In this document: piece after piece, positions 13,988-15,767 of the stretch | Layout of the letters: each line of letters begins with the position of its first letter | Numbering within the stretch: position 1 is the first letter of the stretch | Origin: SKGA01 sp051819745 | GTDB lineage: Archaea; Nanobdellota; Nanobdellia; Woesearchaeales; SKGA01 | Direction of reading: 5' to 3' | Assembly: GCA_051819745.1 (NCBI GenBank) | Contig: JBNJGO010000019.1 | Location: 1-15,767, forward strand | Length of the DNA: 15,767 bases | Notes under the pieces: model-generated | What the model was told of the DNA's origin: nothing | Seen by the model: the letters and a program-made list of their open reading frames with translations, nothing else | Database searches by the model: none | Translations under genes and position numbers: made by a program

Positions 13988-15136
13988 ATGACTACAGTAC
14001 TTGTTATAAACAGTGGAAGTTCCTCATTGAAATGTCAAGTGATTAATACCACAACTAAAGAAATCCTTCTTAAAGGACATGTTGATGGTATTGGTCTTGA
14101 AACTTGTAAAGTAAAGATAAATAATACTAAAGAAATGAAAAAAATAAACAATCATAGTGAAGCGATCACTACTGTTTTAGAGCATGTTGATACCGAATCA
14201 TTGGATGCGATCGGACACCGAGTTGTCCACGGTGGAGAAATATATGCAAAAACGGTTAAATTATCTGAAGGAGTTATTGATACAATCAGAGAGTTAACTA
14301 TGCTCGCCCCACTTCATAATCCTGCCAATCTTCAAGGTATTATAGCGTGCGAAAAATTACTTCCTAGTTTGGAACAAGTAGCTGTTTTCGACACATCTTT
14401 TCATCAAACTTTGCCCGAGCATGCGTATCGTTATGGCATTCCAAAAAAATATTATGAAAAACATGGTGTTCGAAAATATGGTTTTCATGGAACAAGTCAT
14501 AAATTTGTTGCTGACAAGGCAAGTGAACTTCTTGGAAAAGAAAAACCTAATCTTATCACCTGTCACATTGGTAATGGGTCAAGTATTACTGCCATCAAAG
14601 AAGGTGTTTCAATAGATACTTCAATGGGCTTTACCCCTCTTTCAGGTGTTGTGATGGGAACTCGTTGTGGCGACCTCGATCCAGGCATCATCAGTTTTTT
14701 ACAACATAATTTGGAGTTTAATACTGAAGAAGTATCTCATTTACTCAATAAAGAAAGTGGTTTGTTAGGATTGTCTGGAGATAGTGATATGAGAGAAATT
14801 CATCGTCGAGCTGAAGAGAGTGATGAAACTGCTCTATTAACTATTGAAAAGTTATCTTACGATATTGCTAAATACATTGGATCTTATGCCATGCTTCTTG
14901 ATTCTGTTGATGGTATTGTTTTTACTGCAGGTCTTGGTGAGAATGCTTATTATCTTCGAGAAAAAGTCTTTAAACATCTTAAAGGATTAGGTGTTGTTCT
15001 TGATACCACCGCTAATGAAAATAATGAAGAGACAATAAGTGCAAGTAACTCTCCAATTCCAGTGTTTGTCATCCCAACTAATGAAGAACTTCAAATTGCA
15101 GTCGAAACAGAACAGACTATTCGCGAAGACGATTAG
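13988..15136 (+). CDS. ackA: Acetate kinase
   Basis: Transfers the phosphate of acetyl phosphate to ADP, giving acetate and ATP. In this setting it is the substrate-level ATP step of a hydrogen-producing fermentation. The 382-residue protein has the ASKHA-fold motifs: VINSGSSSLK (6-15) with N8, GHRVVHGG (76-83) with R78, PLHNP (108-112) with H110, VFDTSFH (133-139) with D135, YGFHGTSH (164-171) with H167, HIGNGSS (193-199), GTRCGDLDPG (224-233) with R226, FTAGLGENA (312-320), and PTNEEL (363-368) with the C-terminal catalytic-region glutamate. All expected active-site positions are filled. It is slightly shorter than the roughly 400-residue norm, without any motif lost. It ends 12 bases before the convergent cysteine-cluster gene. 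Confidence 0.96.
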   Translation: MTTVLVINSGSSSLKCQVINTTTKEILLKGHVDGIGLETCKVKINNTKEMKKINNHSEAITTVLEHVDTESLDAIGHRVVHGGEIYAKTVKLSEGVIDTIRELTMLAPLHNPANLQGIIACEKLLPSLEQVAVFDTSFHQTLPEHAYRYGIPKKYYEKHGVRKYGFHGTSHKFVADKASELLGKEKPNLITCHIGNGSSITAIKEGVSIDTSMGFTPLSGVVMGTRCGDLDPGIISFLQHNLEFNTEEVSHLLNKESGLLGLSGDSDMREIHRRAEESDETALLTIEKLSYDIAKYIGSYAMLLDSVDGIVFTAGLGENAYYLREKVFKHLKGLGVVLDTTANENNEETISASNSPIPVFVIPTNEELQIAVETEQTIREDD

Positions 15137-15148
15137 AAAGAAAAATCT

Positions 15149-15610
15149 TTATTGGACGATGATTTTCAAATCTCGTCTGGTCAATTGCGTTTTAACATCA
15201 TCAATAAGACCATTGTTGACTGCAGGACACGCCGATGAAAAAAACACCATTTTTCCTCTTCGAAATAGTGGAAACTCATCGCAAATCATTGGGCGTTGCT
15301 TGTTAGTAAATATTGAACAAGTATTTTGTGGTGTGAGAGCAGGACATCCGCGAGGAGCTAAAGTGATATCTACTCGGCCATCGTTTCGTTTCTTCAAGAG
15401 TCCTTGCCTGTAAAGTCGTTTCATTTTTCCTTTTGAAATAACCCTAACTTGTTTTTCACCAGCAAGAAGCAATTGTCCTAAGCGACAACATTTTGCTTTA
15501 CAAACCCTCATACAATAAGGTCCCAAAGAATGTCTTACTGCTTTAAGATAATCATCAACATCAGTAAAAGAATCAGCACGAGGCAATATTATATCTGAGT
15601 CTGATTTCAT
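15149..15610 (-). CDS. YkgJ-family cysteine-cluster (zinc/iron-chelating-like) protein
   Basis: A 153-residue protein with eight ordered cysteines: C33, C37, C41 and C42 (C-x3-C-x3-CC), then C89 (RGCPAL), C98, C110 (RPMICDEFP) and C128 (SACPA). This is the pattern of the YkgJ / UPF0153 family, thought to bind Zn or an Fe-S cluster; its biological role is not settled. I place the start at the ATG at 15610. The frame stays open to 15730, but the 40 extra residues do not resemble the family, and they would run into a hairpin. A TATA-like stretch at about 15637-15650 on the minus strand also fits a start near 15617. It converges on ackA and is probably unrelated to the acetate pathway. Confidence 0.75.
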   Translation of the reverse strand: MKSDSDIILPRADSFTDVDDYLKAVRHSLGPYCMRVCKAKCCRLGQLLLAGEKQVRVISKGKMKRLYRQGLLKKRNDGRVDITLAPRGCPALTPQNTCSIFTNKQRPMICDEFPLFRRGKMVFFSSACPAVNNGLIDDVKTQLTRRDLKIIVQ

Positions 15611-15719
15611 CAACGTAAAACAAGAGGACGAACATAGAGTATTTATTACTTTCGAATAGATTTGGATATGAGATAACTTTAAAAATAAACTCTTGTTTTC
15701 AAACATAAAACACTCATAC

Positions 15720-15766
15720 CACGATCGCACTATGCGAAGAGCAAAGCTCTTCTGAAATGCGACGTG
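15720..15766. repeat. Long imperfect hairpin at the window edge
   Basis: An inner perfect 7-bp stem (GAAGAGC 15736-15742 with GCTCTTC 15746-15752, loop AAA) is enclosed by an outer stem: TCGCA (15725-15729) with TGCGA (15758-15762), then CACG (15720-15723) with CGTG (15763-15766) past a bulged A. An internal loop of 6 by 5 bases separates the two. The structure is richer in G+C than the spacer around it. It could be an RNA element, a dispersed palindromic repeat or a terminator of a gene to the right; the window ends too soon to decide. Confidence 0.5.
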
Positions 15767-15767
15767 T

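Noticed and set aside
8740..15136. The whole window being bacterial because of HydABC, Pta and AckA
   Set aside because: These families are often transferred. The RNase HII motifs, pilin signal types, ATPase type and promoter spacing favour an archaeon, although marker genes outside the window are needed for proof.
15611..15730. 40-residue N-terminal extension of the cysteine-cluster protein
   Set aside because: The extra residues do not resemble the family and the region overlaps TATA-like elements and part of the edge hairpin.

Overview
The window looks like a piece of an AT-rich archaeal chromosome, most likely from an uncultivated, small-genome (DPANN/Woesearchaeota-like) fermenter. That lineage is inference; the domain call is better supported. 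The RNase HII has archaeal-style motifs (GIDEAGRGPVLGP, AEHKADENY). The secretion operon has an archaeal layout, with pilin-like proteins carrying short KAQ- or KG-type prepilin signals. GGTGA-like ribosome binding sites precede several starts, and TATA-like boxes lie about 27-30 bases upstream of two operon starts, as in leaderless archaeal mRNAs. No rRNA, tRNA, CRISPR array, transposase or integrase was seen, and no gene-free stretch exceeds 262 bases.

Left half, minus strand (6520 down to 1): a tightly packed operon for a type IV pilus / Tad-like machine. In order of transcription it encodes two large pilin-like membrane-anchored proteins, a winged-helix protein, a protein with a long disordered Pro/Thr/Gln/Ser-rich linker, a GspE/TadA-type secretion ATPase, and two separate T2SSF-type membrane platform proteins. 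The last of these runs off the left edge. The linker is encoded by about 45 degenerate 7-bp repeats (3919-4245), very different in composition from everything around it.

Centre, plus strand (6663-8477): two housekeeping genes, a tRNA-dihydrouridine synthase and RNase HII, followed by an A-rich, G-poor 262-base spacer.

Right half, plus strand (8740-15136): an energy-metabolism block. Three genes encode a NAD-linked [FeFe] hydrogenase: a NuoE-like subunit with an unusual N-terminal extension, a NuoF-like flavin subunit with two extra [4Fe-4S] sites, and a catalytic HydA with all H-cluster motifs. They are followed by phosphate acetyltransferase and acetate kinase. Together they predict a fermentation in which NADH (possibly with reduced ferredoxin) is reoxidised by making H2, and acetyl-CoA is turned into acetate with one ATP. 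[FeFe] hydrogenases and the Pta-AckA route are both typical of bacteria and uncommon in archaea, so this block was probably acquired by transfer. A converging minus-strand gene for a YkgJ-like cysteine-cluster protein and a long imperfect hairpin close the window.
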